Shown here in pieces: positions 25,001-32,814 of a stretch of 64,000 nucleotides of DNA; the first letter of the stretch is position 1; every line of letters begins with the position of its first letter. The position numbers and the translations under genes were made by a program. The stretch spans positions 310,001-374,000 of the forward strand of contig JAZGUH010000406.1 of the NCBI GenBank assembly GCA_037893225.1, in the 5' to 3' direction. Source of the DNA: Hippasteria phrygiana. Lineage: Eukaryota; Echinodermata; Asteroidea; Valvatida; Goniasteridae. The notes beneath the pieces were generated by a model, which saw only the letters and a list, made by a program, of their open reading frames with translations, searched no databases and was not told where the DNA came from.

Positions 25001-25265
25001 ATGTGAGACTGTAACATGGGGTAGTGTTTTTTTTTTTATTTCAGGTGATATTTCTTTCATTGAGTTTTGAGAAATTTATGTCATAGGTTTTGGCAATTCA
25101 AACATACATGTACCTCCTCAACGATGAATATATCCTGCACACTGTATGGATACAGTCCTTTGCCAATGTGTTGTTTGTTGCCACTGAACTGTCTAGAAGC
25201 TGCTAGCCTATGGGTATTCCACACTATAATGTCTCCGTCAAGGGATGCAGAGGCAAAAGATCCAT
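920..25265 (-). CDS. WDR41: WD-repeat protein, WDR41-like, 3' five coding exons
   Basis: A minus-strand gene whose visible coding exons, in transcript order, are 25265-25114, 23428-23304, 10745-10611, 1497-1341 and 1006-920. Each has an AG acceptor, internal exons have GT donors, and the reading phase agrees at every junction (0, 2, 2, 0). The product carries WD-repeat blades ending DIIVWN, TIRLWG and LVILWK. It matches, from memory of the family, the last blades and short tail of WDR41, which scaffolds the C9orf72-SMCR8 complex at lysosomes. The insertion between the last two blades is longer than a blade loop, as in WDR41. Upstream exons to the right of 25265 were not found; a LINE lies just there. 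The introns hold most of the repeats in the left third. Family assignment is strong; naming it WDR41 rather than another WD protein is an inference from blade order and the tail. Confidence 0.85.
1007..1340 (-). other. Intron of the WDR41-like gene
   Basis: A 334-base AT-rich intron bounded on the minus strand by GTAAGAATAAA and TTACGTTGAAG. No repeat or gene was recognised in it. Confidence 0.7.
1341..1497 (-). CDS. WDR41: WDR41-like exon, last WD blade
   Basis: The exon lies between the acceptor GAATGTGCAG and the donor GGAAG|GTAAGA on the minus strand. It encodes a WD blade with GHSGAVRTLL, then SCGVDGLVILWK: the GH start, the D of the tight turn and the terminal W-K. The first base completes a serine codon begun by AG in the preceding exon, and the exon ends in phase 0. 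Confidence 0.9.
2241..2418 (-). mobile_element. piggyBac-type MITE, copy 1 of 4
   Basis: A 178-bp element flanked by TTAA on both sides, with ends TTAACCCCTTAGGCACGG and CCGTACGCAAGGGGTTAA. Its interior (CGTCGGGGTGTTGCAGCGG, TGTGTTTGTGCAGT) is shared in inverted orientation with the copies near 20,420 and 36,050. TTAA targets with CCC-starting inverted repeats are the mark of piggyBac-superfamily elements. It has no coding capacity. Confidence 0.8.
2790..4560 (+). pseudogene. Decayed R2-like non-LTR reverse transcriptase
   Basis: Reading across frames on the plus strand gives an RT palm: LRNAFGSVPH (motif A region), then RGIFQGDTLSP (motif B) and AYVDYLTLVT where a YADD-type catalytic loop is expected. 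Between B and C sits an unusual block with the phrase RYTDGSSETVDLHSVDW. Downstream pieces KKFLGAS, LQRKVTLNLKNSLASLF and LNLPYLPNLEQKC fit the thumb region of R2/NeSL-type LINEs. Stops and frameshifts break every domain, and the second catalytic aspartate is Y, so it is dead. An AATAAA near 4507 may mark the 3' end. The clade is tentative; an RT of the RGIFQGDxLSP type is clear. Confidence 0.7.
4797..4850 (+). repeat. Short repeat shared with 35,905-35,945
   Basis: The words CTAGGTGGT and ATTGAAATTGGAGGATTCAG occur here and again inside the small TTAACCCTAAC-ended element at 35,893-35,963. This copy lacks the inverted ends and may be a truncated member. Confidence 0.5.
7899..7924. repeat. 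26-bp perfect palindrome
   Basis: The 26 bases starting TACGTATCGCGAA and centred on GAATTC equal their own reverse complement with no spacer. Flanking sequence is T-rich on the left and AT-rich on the right. CGATAT/GATATCG-type words also occur near 5,210-5,285 and 6,150-6,215. Confidence 0.9.
8975..9184 (+). mobile_element. piggyBac-type MITE, copy 2 of 4 (divergent)
   Basis: The ends are TTAACCCCTTGCCACCGG and CCGTACGCAAGGGGTTAA, both with TTAA. The interior differs from the other copies: it carries two imperfect copies of a TATGCAGCCAAGC word, but keeps AATGGATTGAAAATGCA. It is a subfamily or a copy with internal rearrangement. Confidence 0.7.
9530..9662 (+). repeat. Low-complexity G-run/C-run repeat
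   Basis: Runs of 8 or more G are followed by runs of 12 to 15 C around the words CACTTTTTCCACTT and GAGCCCCCACTTTTGGC. Similar G/C-run patches occur at 18,275-18,360, 18,937-18,955, 22,985-23,035 and 26,517-26,532. Proline- or glycine-rich frames through them are artefacts. Confidence 0.6.
9700..10428. mobile_element. Non-autonomous element with inverted arms of about 290 bp
   Basis: The left end GGGTCATTCTACCACGTTGG is mirrored by the right end CCAACCTGGTGGAATGACCC. The match continues inward through TTCAGTCATTTCATGTGACAT against ATGTTACATGAAATAACTGAA, and through GTGTTTTTTCAACACTTTAA against TTAAAGTGTTGAAAAAACAC. The central 140 bp or so are unique. It has no coding capacity: a 93-codon frame on the plus strand lies wholly in the right arm and is not a gene. 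It lies in intron 2 of the WDR41-like gene. Confidence 0.8.
10611..10745 (-). CDS. WDR41: WDR41-like exon, penultimate WD blade and linker
   Basis: The minus-strand acceptor TATCTCAATAG and the donor CAAG|GTAATT bound a 135-base exon. Its first base completes a glycine codon with GG from the exon 12.6 kb upstream, giving a blade that reads TFLATCSEDGTIRLW. This is followed by a polar linker rich in C, D, S and T. It ends in phase 2 and joins in frame to the exon at 1497. The SEDGTIRLW signature is diagnostic of a WD repeat. Confidence 0.9.
10895..11157 (+). repeat. Repeat with internal direct duplication
   Basis: The phrase AAACCCCAAAGTGGAACTTT occurs twice, at about 10,945 and 11,017. The block begins near CAGGCCC and ends near GGGCCTG, a possible short inverted repeat. 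A run of ACACACAC and two CGAACCCCCC words lie in between. Superfamily unknown. Confidence 0.45.
11640..11830 (-). pseudogene. LINE C-terminal fragment
   Basis: On the minus strand the frame reads KWAGHVARMTDSSWT, then GRPKKKCRDDI. This is the conserved tail of endonuclease-reverse transcriptase LINEs (RTE-like and relatives): RWAGHVxRMxDxRW followed by GRPxxRWxDD. No catalytic domain is attached; it is a 5'-truncated or fragmented copy inside a host intron. Confidence 0.65.
12780..13720 (+). pseudogene. Ty3/gypsy integrase remnant
   Basis: The frames give the integrase zinc-binding end (RRCNQCARRK), the first catalytic Asp in VAMDLIGPLPE, HSNQGTNFES at the second position (Asp replaced by Asn), and the Glu in GLVERFN. 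The next part continues in another frame from about 13286 (PNMMMLGRKVV), and the GEFVWLFNP tract of the chromodomain-proximal end follows with stops. The D-to-N change, stops and frameshifts make it inactive. No LTRs were recognised. A CSQCSGSF piece near 13,830 may be a degraded finger from its 3' end. Confidence 0.75.
16020..16687. mobile_element. GC-rich MITE, family with the 27.3-kb copy
   Basis: The ends are TAATGCCTCAGTCACATATC and, inverted, ATATGCGACTGAGGCATTA; the arms pair for about 24 bp. The interior is strikingly CpG-rich, with many CGTACGG, CCCGTAC and CGCACGG words, unlike the AT-rich surroundings. The long frames inside (for example 16185-16640) come from this low-stop composition and are not genes. 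Confidence 0.75.
18790..19540 (-). pseudogene. LINE reverse transcriptase fragment (RTE-like)
   Basis: Minus-strand frames read DFQKAFDSVWQEGLWK (motif A), then NGELTEWFHTTVGVGQGRV (motif B region), then NLRFADDTVLIA (catalytic FADD, intact) and GLKINISKTQ. A further piece, ITEKGSLGQEDVKHRI, follows after a poly-G interruption at 18,937-18,955. A 25-bp duplication (TTCCAGTAGAATATTGAAC repeated at 19,239-19,276) and frameshifts disrupt the domain. This is an endonuclease-RT type LINE, perhaps the same family as the piece at 11,640-11,830. Confidence 0.75.
20418..20646 (+). mobile_element. piggyBac-type MITE, copy 3 of 4
   Basis: A 229-bp element from TTAACCCCTTGCGTACGGAT to CCCAAGGGGTTAA with TTAA at both ends. 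The interior GCACAAACACATTGTAGCGG and CCGCTGCAACACCCCGACGT matches the copies at 2,241 (inverted) and 36,049. A poly-A interruption lies near 20,455. Confidence 0.8.
21566..21717. mobile_element. Small TIR element with TAACCCTAACC ends
   Basis: The left end ATAACCCTAACCC is mirrored by GGTTAGGGTTAAAAT. Inner inverted words GCCAGATGCATCAG and GATGCACTGTGCTGCGTCTGGC pair. The ends resemble those of the 71-bp element at 35,893, but the interiors differ. The TAACCC words are not telomeric here because they occur only as terminal inverted repeats. Confidence 0.6.
21772..22150 (+). pseudogene. BED-finger, hAT/CGGBP1-like fragment
   Basis: The frame reads FSGDLYADGNILFCKFC and, after a frameshift, RVDTVEDHLESKKH. 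Together these make a C-x2-C plus H-x-H finger as in BED-type fingers of hAT transposases and the derived CGGBP1 family. The next frame continues KSTKIAAAKAKSDGAQTPAK and then SKDLREEFSLDFVRLCTMADIP. Stops and frame changes occur. A MITE begins at its 3' side and truncates it. Family assignment is from pattern recognition and is moderate. Confidence 0.6.
22155..22335. mobile_element. MITE with GCGTTTACACTA ends
   Basis: The left end CCGCGTTTACACTAGATCC is inverted as TTAGTGTAAACGC at about 22,306-22,321. Inside, a 28-bp unit starting GGCAATTGGATTAAAAGGG is duplicated in tandem at 22,181-22,237, and GGGTCTGATCCGGATCAGACCC forms a perfect palindrome. No coding capacity. Confidence 0.6.
23304..23428 (-). 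CDS. WDR41: WDR41-like exon
   Basis: A 125-base minus-strand exon between TTTGTTTACAG and GTGAGTGTA. It starts in phase 0 with RYLFAAIDCGFSIFDI, the strands of a blade that lacks the closing W-D as in WDR41, and continues QKKEAHRLKIIQLKLVYN with the conserved histidine that opens the next blade. It ends with GG, completed by T of the exon at 10745. It is too short for a length-based frame search, but splice sites, phase and homology all agree. Confidence 0.85.
23429..25113 (-). other. 1.7-kb intron of the WDR41-like gene
   Basis: It is bounded by GTACATGTATG at 25113 and the acceptor TTTACAG at 23429 (minus strand). It includes a small LINE fragment at its 5' end (24,783-25,012). Four dispersed copies of a CTTCGTGAAAAC-type word, most seen as its reverse complement GTTTTCACGAAGAGAC, lie between 24,200 and 24,665. 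No gene was seen. Confidence 0.6.
24783..25012 (-). pseudogene. LINE fragment, region just upstream of the RT palm
   Basis: The 76-codon minus-strand frame reads NSNIQFFTEFNSIG, then VPDITEDFVKKQILLMSVGK and AICLDRIDVK. This is the pattern found before the RT fingers in Jockey/CR1-like LINEs (IT-x-V-x-I-x-KA-GLD-I). It carries C where the family has G in KAxGLD. It is a short orphan piece in the intron. Confidence 0.5.
25114..25265 (-). CDS. WDR41: WDR41-like exon, WD blade
   Basis: A 152-base minus-strand exon after TTCTCATTTAAG and before GTACATGT. It reads GSFASASLDGDIIVWN, a typical blade end with the D of the turn and a terminal W-N, then a basic-polar linker leading to SVQDIFIVEE. It enters in phase 2 and leaves in phase 0, joining the exon at 23428. 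It is the most 5' exon recovered in the window. Confidence 0.9.
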
Positions 25266-25289
25266 CTTAAATGAGAATAAAAAGAAAAC

Positions 25290-26392
25290 TGCACATTAAA
25301 ATAAAAGAATACACACTGTAATATAGCTCTTGCTAGTATTCACAACTGGTGCCTAAGAAACAAACTAGCATTAAATGCCAACAAAACCAAATGTATGCTT
25401 ATTGGTTCAAGGCAAAAAATATCCAACGTCGACCTGAACGTGTGCATTGCTGATAAGGTTATCGAAAAAGTGAAATCTTGTAAATGCTTGGGTGTAGTTG
25501 TTGATGAAACATTAAGTTGGGGTCCACATGTTGAATACGTAGGGAAGACCGTTTCGTCTAAATTGGGTATGTTAAACAGAATTTGTGATTACGTTCCCCA
25601 AAGCAGCCTGCACACACTCTTTGTAAGTTTAGTTTAAAAATGCCATCTTTAGAGTATTGCTGTACGGTGTGGGGAGGAAGGTACATATCTCACGACAATA
25701 CCCTCAACAAATGTCTAAAAAGAGCCGCACGAATAATCCTGAAATGTACCTCCCTCACCCCCTCAGCTGATATGTTTGCCAGACTAAATTGGATTCCTCT
25801 TAACAAAAGAGTTCAGTCCAAAAAGGCTATCCTTGTTTTCAAAAGCCTTAACAAAATGACTCCTTTGTACATGACAAATCTGTTCACACCACTTACAGTG
25901 ATTCGTGAAACACGACAATCGACCCAAATCGGCACTGAAAGTTCCTTTCGCAAAAAAGGAATGCTACATGACAAGTTTCGCTGTGAGTGGTGCCAGTATA
26001 TGGAATAATCTGCCTGAACAAATGAGAACCACAAACTCCTTAAGTACATTTAAATCGGAGCTACGTAAAGCCATCCATCAGTGATATTTCTGCCATTTAC
26101 GCTGATCTGCGGAGTTATAAGCTGGGTTGCCAAAATACTTTGGGGCCAGATGGGAATTTCCCCTTGTTTTTCACTCATCCCGTAAATCAGCAATAGGCTT
26201 CTACTGGAGAGTTGAAAATAGATTTATTTGTGTAAACATTATTGATTTGTTTAAATATTTTGTATGAATGTGTAAATATTCAGTTTTAACTAATAATATG
26301 CAGGGCCCCAATGGAAACCAGTTTAAACGGTTTGGGCACACCCTGGGTAAAAAATGTTATAAGTAAATAAATAAATAAAATACCTATACGAG
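25290..26392 (+). mobile_element. 5'-truncated LINE, RT thumb to 3' tail
   Basis: The frames read WCLRNKLALNANKTK, then KSCKCLGVVVDETLSWGPHV (thumb) and, after a one-base frameshift in an A-run near 25,636, PSLEYCCTVWGG and FARLNWIPLNKRVQSKKA. These are hallmarks of the C-terminus of CR1/Jockey-group LINE RTs. The 3' end has a short untranslated tail with GGCCCCAATGGAAACCAGTT and finishes in TAAATAAATAAATAAAATA, an intact LINE 3' terminus. It sits just upstream of the first recovered WDR41-like exon, in opposite orientation. Confidence 0.8.
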
Positions 26393-27270
26393 TCTCCAAA
26401 GGTGCCCCGACGAGGCTGGATCGATTATGACTGAAGTATACCCATATTGTCTGACTGTACGCGAAGAAATCCCTCCTCAAACCAGTTATCTGACACATGT
26501 ACGGTTGGTTAGGCAAGCCCCCCCCCCCCCCTTTTTTATTCTGTCGGGAAGAGCTAGCACCCTGCTTCATTCGGCCCAACTAGGCCGGGGTTCGGTCAAG
26601 CCATCAATTTGTTAAAATACGGCCCTGTATGAGTGGTATTTCATTTGTAGGAGCAGCGCCTAAGTCAAATTGCCTGTCACTATCAGGAGTAGTTCCCACC
26701 CAACGTCCCTGATCATGTGGTTTCGGCTGGTTCTGCACATAGGCTGCCGTAATTTTTATAGGCGCGCGATGGCCATGGCAAGCAGGTCGGCTGATATCGA
26801 ACACATAACCCCCACATTCGCGTCGAACACCGCTCTGGTCGCGCTCCATAGTGAGTTTGCTAGAGCTCGGTTGAACGCAGTTTTGGTTTACATTTACCAT
26901 CCACACAGGCCAAAGTCTGCTCTAGAGGTTCACAAGCCGAGACTCCTCCTGGAGCTGCTTAGGCCCGAAAGCCATTTAGGGCCGGTTTGCATACCGGCTC
27001 CCGGTATGAGACCGGTTTAAATCACGGACGGTATTATACCCTTTCCCCGGACGGTACAAGTCCACTTGCTCGTCGGCATTTCAAAGCCATCTTAATGAAT
27101 AGACTTGCGGTTGAGCTTGGCAAGCCTGCTGCCTGATGGCCCTGCAGAGTGTTGACAATTGGGAGATAATTGACTGATGACTGACTGAGTATACACGTAT
27201 GTGTAGTAATTACTGAAGTGTGATGAATACTGTGTGGTCAGATCTGTATAGCAGCAAACTCTTTGAAACT
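26393..27270. other. No gene recognised
   Basis: The stretch contains a C-run at 26,517-26,532 and several CpG-rich short frames (for example 26670-27020) without recognisable domains. GGCCGGTTTGCATACCGG near 26,979, an imperfect palindrome, recurs in part near 28,112 (CCGGTTTGCATACTGG). This may mark the outer ends of the DIRS element. Confidence 0.4.
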
Positions 27271-27271
27271 A

Positions 27272-27934
27272 ATGCCTAATTCACATTTGCCCCGGGCGCC
27301 GTGCGATAAATGGGTCTACGATTTTTCGTACGATTTGTGAGGCATCGTAGGTGGCTACGGGCTAAGGCGTATGTGTTCACATTGTGTACGAGCATCAAGT
27401 GATTTCTCGTACGGGCCCTCGGGCATGTCGGGGGCAGGCCGGGGCAAAGCCGTACAGAGGCTGCGCGTAAATGGTGCGGCCGCTGTGGGGTTGCCGCGGG
27501 ATGACTGCTCAATATCCGTGCGATATCCGTGCGATTTCACGGGTACTGCACGGGCAGCGAGCGGCAACCTTGCGATAGCTGTGCGAGGGCCGTGCGATTG
27601 TCCCAAGAGCCTACAATCTCCGTACGATACTTTTTGCCCCAATGTCCACCTAAAATCTTGCGTTTTCTGCACGATCAGCGCGCGGCCTCCGCGCGGTGCC
27701 CGTGCGGGGATTGTGCAATGCCACCTACGACATGTCTACGGGCTACGGGCTTACAACTTTTTCAAATTTGTATAACTTCTCGCTAAACAAAATCGTAGAG
27801 GCCGCGGCGCCCGTGAATCCATACGAAAATCTCACGGCCGCCTCCTGCCTCCGCACGGAGGCCGCACGGAAAGGGGGATACGGGCAGGATACGGGCTCCG
27901 TAGACCCATCGCAGGCCAAATGTGAATTAGGCAT
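27272..27934. mobile_element. GC-rich MITE, second member of the 16-kb family
   Basis: The ends ATGCCTAATTCACATTTG and CAAATGTGAATTAGGCAT are perfect inverted repeats and resemble the ends of the 16,020 copy (ATGCCTCAGTCACAT). The interior is again CpG-rich with CGTACGA, CGTGCGA and GGGCTACGGG words. Both copies are about 665 bp. Frames inside (27371-27786 and others) are composition artefacts. Confidence 0.75.
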
Positions 27935-28169
27935 GAGCAAATGTTTAGGGCCTTTGTTAACCCGTGGAAGATTATTATCGGATTAAAGTCACCCTATTGT
28001 CTGCCTTTAAAAGGAGTTCACCAGCCCAGGAATTGGACACAATGGACTCCCAAACAGGGCCAGCCTTCCAGTAAAGGCTCGGACGGTATCCAACCCAGTT
28101 TGAGAGGATTACAATGAACCGGTTTGCATACTGGGAGACGGTACACATACCGGCCCTATTTGGACTTGG

Positions 28170-30640
28170 GGCCTTAAGGCTTGTATGAAGACCGGCTACG
28201 ACAGAAACGTAGCATACGTTAAGTCCTTGCTTCCGAAATACATTGATGAGTTTTCACCTTTAACGGGGGAAGACATAAAGGAAAAACAGTTATATGTTAA
28301 ACTGCTGTCGGACTGTACCAAGCACGTTCAGGCCAAGTCAATCATCGGAGAGGACTCTGACAAGCTGCTGCACTTTTCTAGAAAACATCTAGGCCTCAGT
28401 ATGCCCCCATCCGAATTCAAGACTTGATCCCCGGCAGGTAAGGGCTTTCCCAATAGATTCGCCAGACAACCACAGCGCTTCAAGGGGGACTTTCGCCAAT
28501 CCTTCCAAGGGGACTTTTATCAATCCCATCAATTACTGCCCCCGCGTGGGCAACCTAGGGCCAGAGACGTATGTTTCAAGGGCCGCAAGAGAGGCCACTT
28601 TGTACGGGACTGCAAAGAATCTGCTTAGAATGGCATTGGTCCCCCTCATTAAGGACAGTCGGAGGCGGGATAGCAAGCAGCATTGAAATGAGGCTTTAAT
28701 CTTTACTATTTAACAGTTGCCTTAGTATTTACCAAATGCCTACTACAAATTTGCCAGTTGCTCTCAGGGTGCCGCATTTAGCTTTCATGTTCGGGTCAAT
28801 GTTTTGGCAAAAATTTAGAGACAACCAGGGAAACACAGAATAGCCTGTGGGGCTGTTTTTTTTGGCATGTTTGGAATATGCCGAACATACATGCATTTTG
28901 TACAGAAAACGTTTGAGAGTAATAAATCAGTTAATGAGATTTCGCTTCAGCCGAGTGTTCCTTTCTTGTTCAATCTAGGAATACAAGCGTTACTTGAAGA
29001 TTCTCAGGACCCACGAGTGGGAGTGTTCATCTTTGCACGACTTTGATCCAGCGGCAGCTCAGGCAGGCAAGCGAATTAGAGGCATGTACTCTTGGGTTGA
29101 CATATCCGGGAAGGCAGCCTCAGCCCAGATGGATCCACCCCGACCCCAGCAGAGGTTTTGTCTGGGCATACTACGCCAAATTTCTGAGTGCAATCTGAAC
29201 CTGTTCGTCGCTGGAGGTCTGCATGATCAGCCAGGGCTATGGGACAACATTTTGGCAGAATGCCCGACCTATGGCTCCCTGGTCAGAAGGTGGCTCGGAG
29301 AGGGTTTAGACCTCTGATTTTTTTCAGCCTTTCCAAAGGAGGTAGGGAGGTCGACTCCGACGTTCCTCCGACCATGTATTTTTTAAATGCGCTGGTCTGC
29401 AAAAGCTTCATCCCTTTTATCAATGAAACCATAAGGAAGCGTCTTTATTGAAGGTTCTGTTGATCTGTTAGGTAGGGTCAGTGAAGTCAACCCCCAGGTG
29501 CAAAATGCTCTTTCTGTTGAGCCAAAGAAACCCAGACTAGTCTTGTCCATGAAGGGCCCTAACCTTTGGTGTAAAGACACACCCTTCAATTTGGTGAACC
29601 TAAAAAGGATTGTGCAGTCAGTCAATAGGGGAGGTAGATTCTCCAGCACCGATGATGCACAAGGCTATATTAAGCATGTTTTCCTTTCTCAGAGATCAAA
29701 AACCTTTTGTGGTTTTGAGTGGGCTGGTTTTTATTTTGTCGATGCAACCTTGCCCTTCGGATTCAAGAACAGCGTCTATATATACTCCACCATCGGGTTG
29801 TCTATCAACCTGGCTAAAAAAATGGGGAATCCATACGGAGGTTTGGATCAATGATCGCTTTGTCGGGGAAGCCGGACACGAGGAGCAGCCCAAGCTTTAA
29901 GAGTTTGTATTGTGCTTCCCTCGCAGGTTTCTATCGGGTCTCGTAGGGATGGGACCTACATCAGAGCTGTGAGGGCTTTATACGTCGTATGCTATATGCA
30001 GTCGAGATTGGGGTACTTCATCAATTTGCAGAAGAGCCAGCTCGATCCAGTGTCTAGAATGGTCCACTTAGGCTTCGGAATATGCTCAGATTCCCTATTA
30101 TTTTGGATCCCAGAGAAAAAGAGGTGTTCCTTCGCACAAGTAAGAGAAGAGATTTTGTGTTAAAAAATCGGCTGTTGAAGACACTTCAGCAGTCATTGGG
30201 AAATGTCAGAGTTTCACCCTGGTCTTCCCAGCAGCCTCATTGTTCATGAGGGAGTGCTGTGCTTTTCTGCCCCATCTAGATGACATCAGCAAGACGAAAG
30301 TGCAAGACGAAATCCGCTTCTGGCGCTTTGTGGACTCATTCACGGAACCAATCCAGTGGAGGCAGCAGTGTCATTTGACCATTCAGCTCAGCTCAGATGC
30401 ATCCCGATATAAATGGGGTGGAACCTTGGTTCTGCCAGAGGGGTTCTCGAATACCCATCGCACCAAGGCTATGTTCGAAATATGGTGGGTCTCCTGTTTG
30501 AACTCTGGGGCTTCCGGTGTTATTTCCCCGCAGGTGATTCGGTCGTCAATGAGGTTCGCCTCCCGAGACAGCATTTAATTCTTATTGTTCATACTCCATG
30601 CTCAAGGGGATGCGTAGTATCGGTTGGCCCGCCTTGTTAA
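28170..30640 (+). pseudogene. DIRS-like retrotransposon, decayed (gag, RT, RNase H)
   Basis: A gag-like frame (28185-28427) is followed by a zinc knuckle CFKGRKRGHFVRDC at 28,572-28,614. RT pieces follow: KKPRLVLSMKGPN, GFEWAGFYF, LPFGFKNSVYIYST (29498-29854), WINDRF at the place of the YIDDR catalytic loop, and GYFINLQKSQL and HLGFGICSDS (29912-30163). RNase H follows with IRFWRFVDSF and LSSDASRYKWGG (30240-30578). The KS-L-P/LGF and DAS-YKWGG blocks are typical of DIRS-group elements. The catalytic loop is changed, frames shift several times, and no recombinase domain is recognisable after 30,640. Confidence 0.75.
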
Positions 30641-32300
30641 GAGTCCTTCACGGAGGTATCAATAACCTCACCAGGCCCACAGATTGTTCAACATGAGTCC
30701 AGGGGCTATCGAGAAGCTTTGCATTGGTGGCGGAACAGCTGAAGGGTACCAAGTGCCAGGCGGAGCAAAGAATCGTTTTCACCCAGTCCTAAAATAGTTT
30801 ACTATTTGCACTGCCTGTGAAAGTAGAGGCTGACAACAATCGTCAGTTGCGATTCTGCAGAGGCGTTCTTTTGTTTGTGCATGGGCCGATACCAGGGGAG
30901 TAGCACACAAAAGTCGGACAGATTCAATCTCCGTATTGCAGCATGAACAGTTTACGGGTGCATGCTTGTAAAGAAATCAGCTTACCCATCGCCTTCAAAG
31001 AAACACCTCTTGATGTGATGTTTGTGAAATTTCAGCCACCAGTTGCTGACCGTAATGGAAAATATATTATTTTATGAATTTTGATATATTCTAAGATTCT
31101 AAGATTGAATTATAAAGAATGTTGCATTTTGTCTTATGCAGTGTTAATACTGGATATGGTACTTAGAATGTTAATTTTGGGATTATCAAAGATGGCTTTC
31201 ATCCCAGCATGAGATCCGGATAGGATCTGCAATTCTGCATGTGATGATGTGGCCAGGCCAGGCTCAGCTTTGAAGCTTGCTCTGTGCTTCGCCAATGTGG
31301 GTAATCAGTTGCCCGACCTACCGATACGTGCGAGGCCAACACTACCAACATGTGAGTGCCACGAGCCGTTTTACCCTCCTCGCCATGCTTCAGCCAGACG
31401 TTGGTGTGTAAAGATCATTCTATACATTTGATGTCCACTGCGAATTGAGTCGCCAAATATAATTCATTTGGTTGAATTATCGAGCTGCAAGCCTCTGCCA
31501 CCTGTGCAAACCATACTTCCCAAAAGTGATTCTTATGGATTTGGTATGTACCTGGACACTTATTTAATCTGATTTGTTTTAATAAAAATGTCCAAGAATT
31601 TGCTTTGGTGGGATTGCACATTGTCAATTACCAGCTTGACCAGAGGATTTTTGTGTTCAGTTTATTTTGGTGAATAATCTAATCCGAATTGCTTTATGTG
31701 ATCTTTTTATGCATGCTTGCCTGTATTCGTTTTATTTATTTTTGCTGATAAATTATCGTTAAAGCTTGCATGAATCCATTTCATTTGTTTCTGCTATTTA
31801 TTTGATCAGGTTGAACTTGAGCTTACATGTACTTTAATTTGTGATAAGGAAGCTTGGATATATTTATTAAATATATCAATTGAGTATATTGCGTTCAGTC
31901 AGACTCAATCGTTACCATTTCTTTGCTGTATATTGTGTACATATATTTAATTTGACATTTCGTTAGTAGTAATTGAATTTCTTTCATAATTTTGTTGAAA
32001 GCATACATGTATATGATCAGTTTCCGTTAAGTTTGTCAGTTTGTTCTTTATTTCAACAGTTTTCCTAGTTTTGAGCTACATGTAATTGAGATAATTGCTT
32101 GATTTACTGGCAATATTTGTTTCTTTCTTTCTGAATAAATATTTCACTCGATTCATTTACTTCATTTTCCTGATTGTTACCGAATTTCTTATTCACTATG
32201 GGTGGGTTAATGGCCTGATTTAAAACTTATATTTTGTGCCAAGCTAAATTCAGGGTTTGCACATGACACCAAGGCAGTCCACACATGGTGGAATTGTTTA
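30641..32300. other. No gene recognised
   Basis: The first 450 bp may be further DIRS debris (frames broken by stops). From about 31,100 the sequence becomes AT-rich with many TTTGAT/TTTATT words. Frames of 60-70 codons (31249-31431, 31415-31627) have no recognisable domain. Confidence 0.4.
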
Positions 32301-32305
32301 CACCT

Positions 32306-32306
<1 letters not shown>

Positions 32307-32343
<37 letters not shown>
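32307..32343 (+). repeat. 37-base G homopolymer
   Basis: An uninterrupted G run of 37 bases. It can form G-quadruplexes and is a likely site of sequencing or assembly error, so its true length is uncertain. The frames reading poly-proline across its complement are artefacts. Confidence 0.9.
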
Positions 32344-32344
<1 letters not shown>

Positions 32345-32814
32345 TTCTGAATTTTTTGTTTGTACATTTAGGATGACACAAGTACACTTCCTCGACGTTG
32401 GTGGTGCCATTTAACCTATTTGTTTTGTTCTTACCCGTACATGCAAAATAAGACCTTTGTAGGGTTTTGCTTTTCTTTTCTGGTTTGCTACAGTACTTTA
32501 GGCATATAGGCCCTTTCAAGCAAAACAAAACCAAAAACAAAAAAAACAACGAGTGGTGGGGGTTGGGGGGGGGGGCGGTATTTCAACCCCCAAAACCCCC
32601 TCTGGATCCGCCCCTACACCTACATGTAGCACTGTCTGGTCATGTGGGTGATCATGAAAAGGGTTCATAGAAAAAGGTTTACATACATTTATGTTTCCCA
32701 GGGCTTGAATACATTTTCCACATTAACTTTTAGGCAGGATGGTTTCTCGGCAATATTGAGAAAGGAATCGCTGAAGAAGTTCCAAGTAAAGTACACAGTT
32801 ACTGTTGAAGATAG

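Noticed and set aside
26670..27020. 116-codon frame as a gene
   Set aside because: No domain, and CpG-rich composition explains the open frame; kept only as part of an unassigned stretch.
27371..27986. 134-codon and other frames on both strands
   Set aside because: Same reason: inside the second GC-rich MITE, with open frames in several phases at once.
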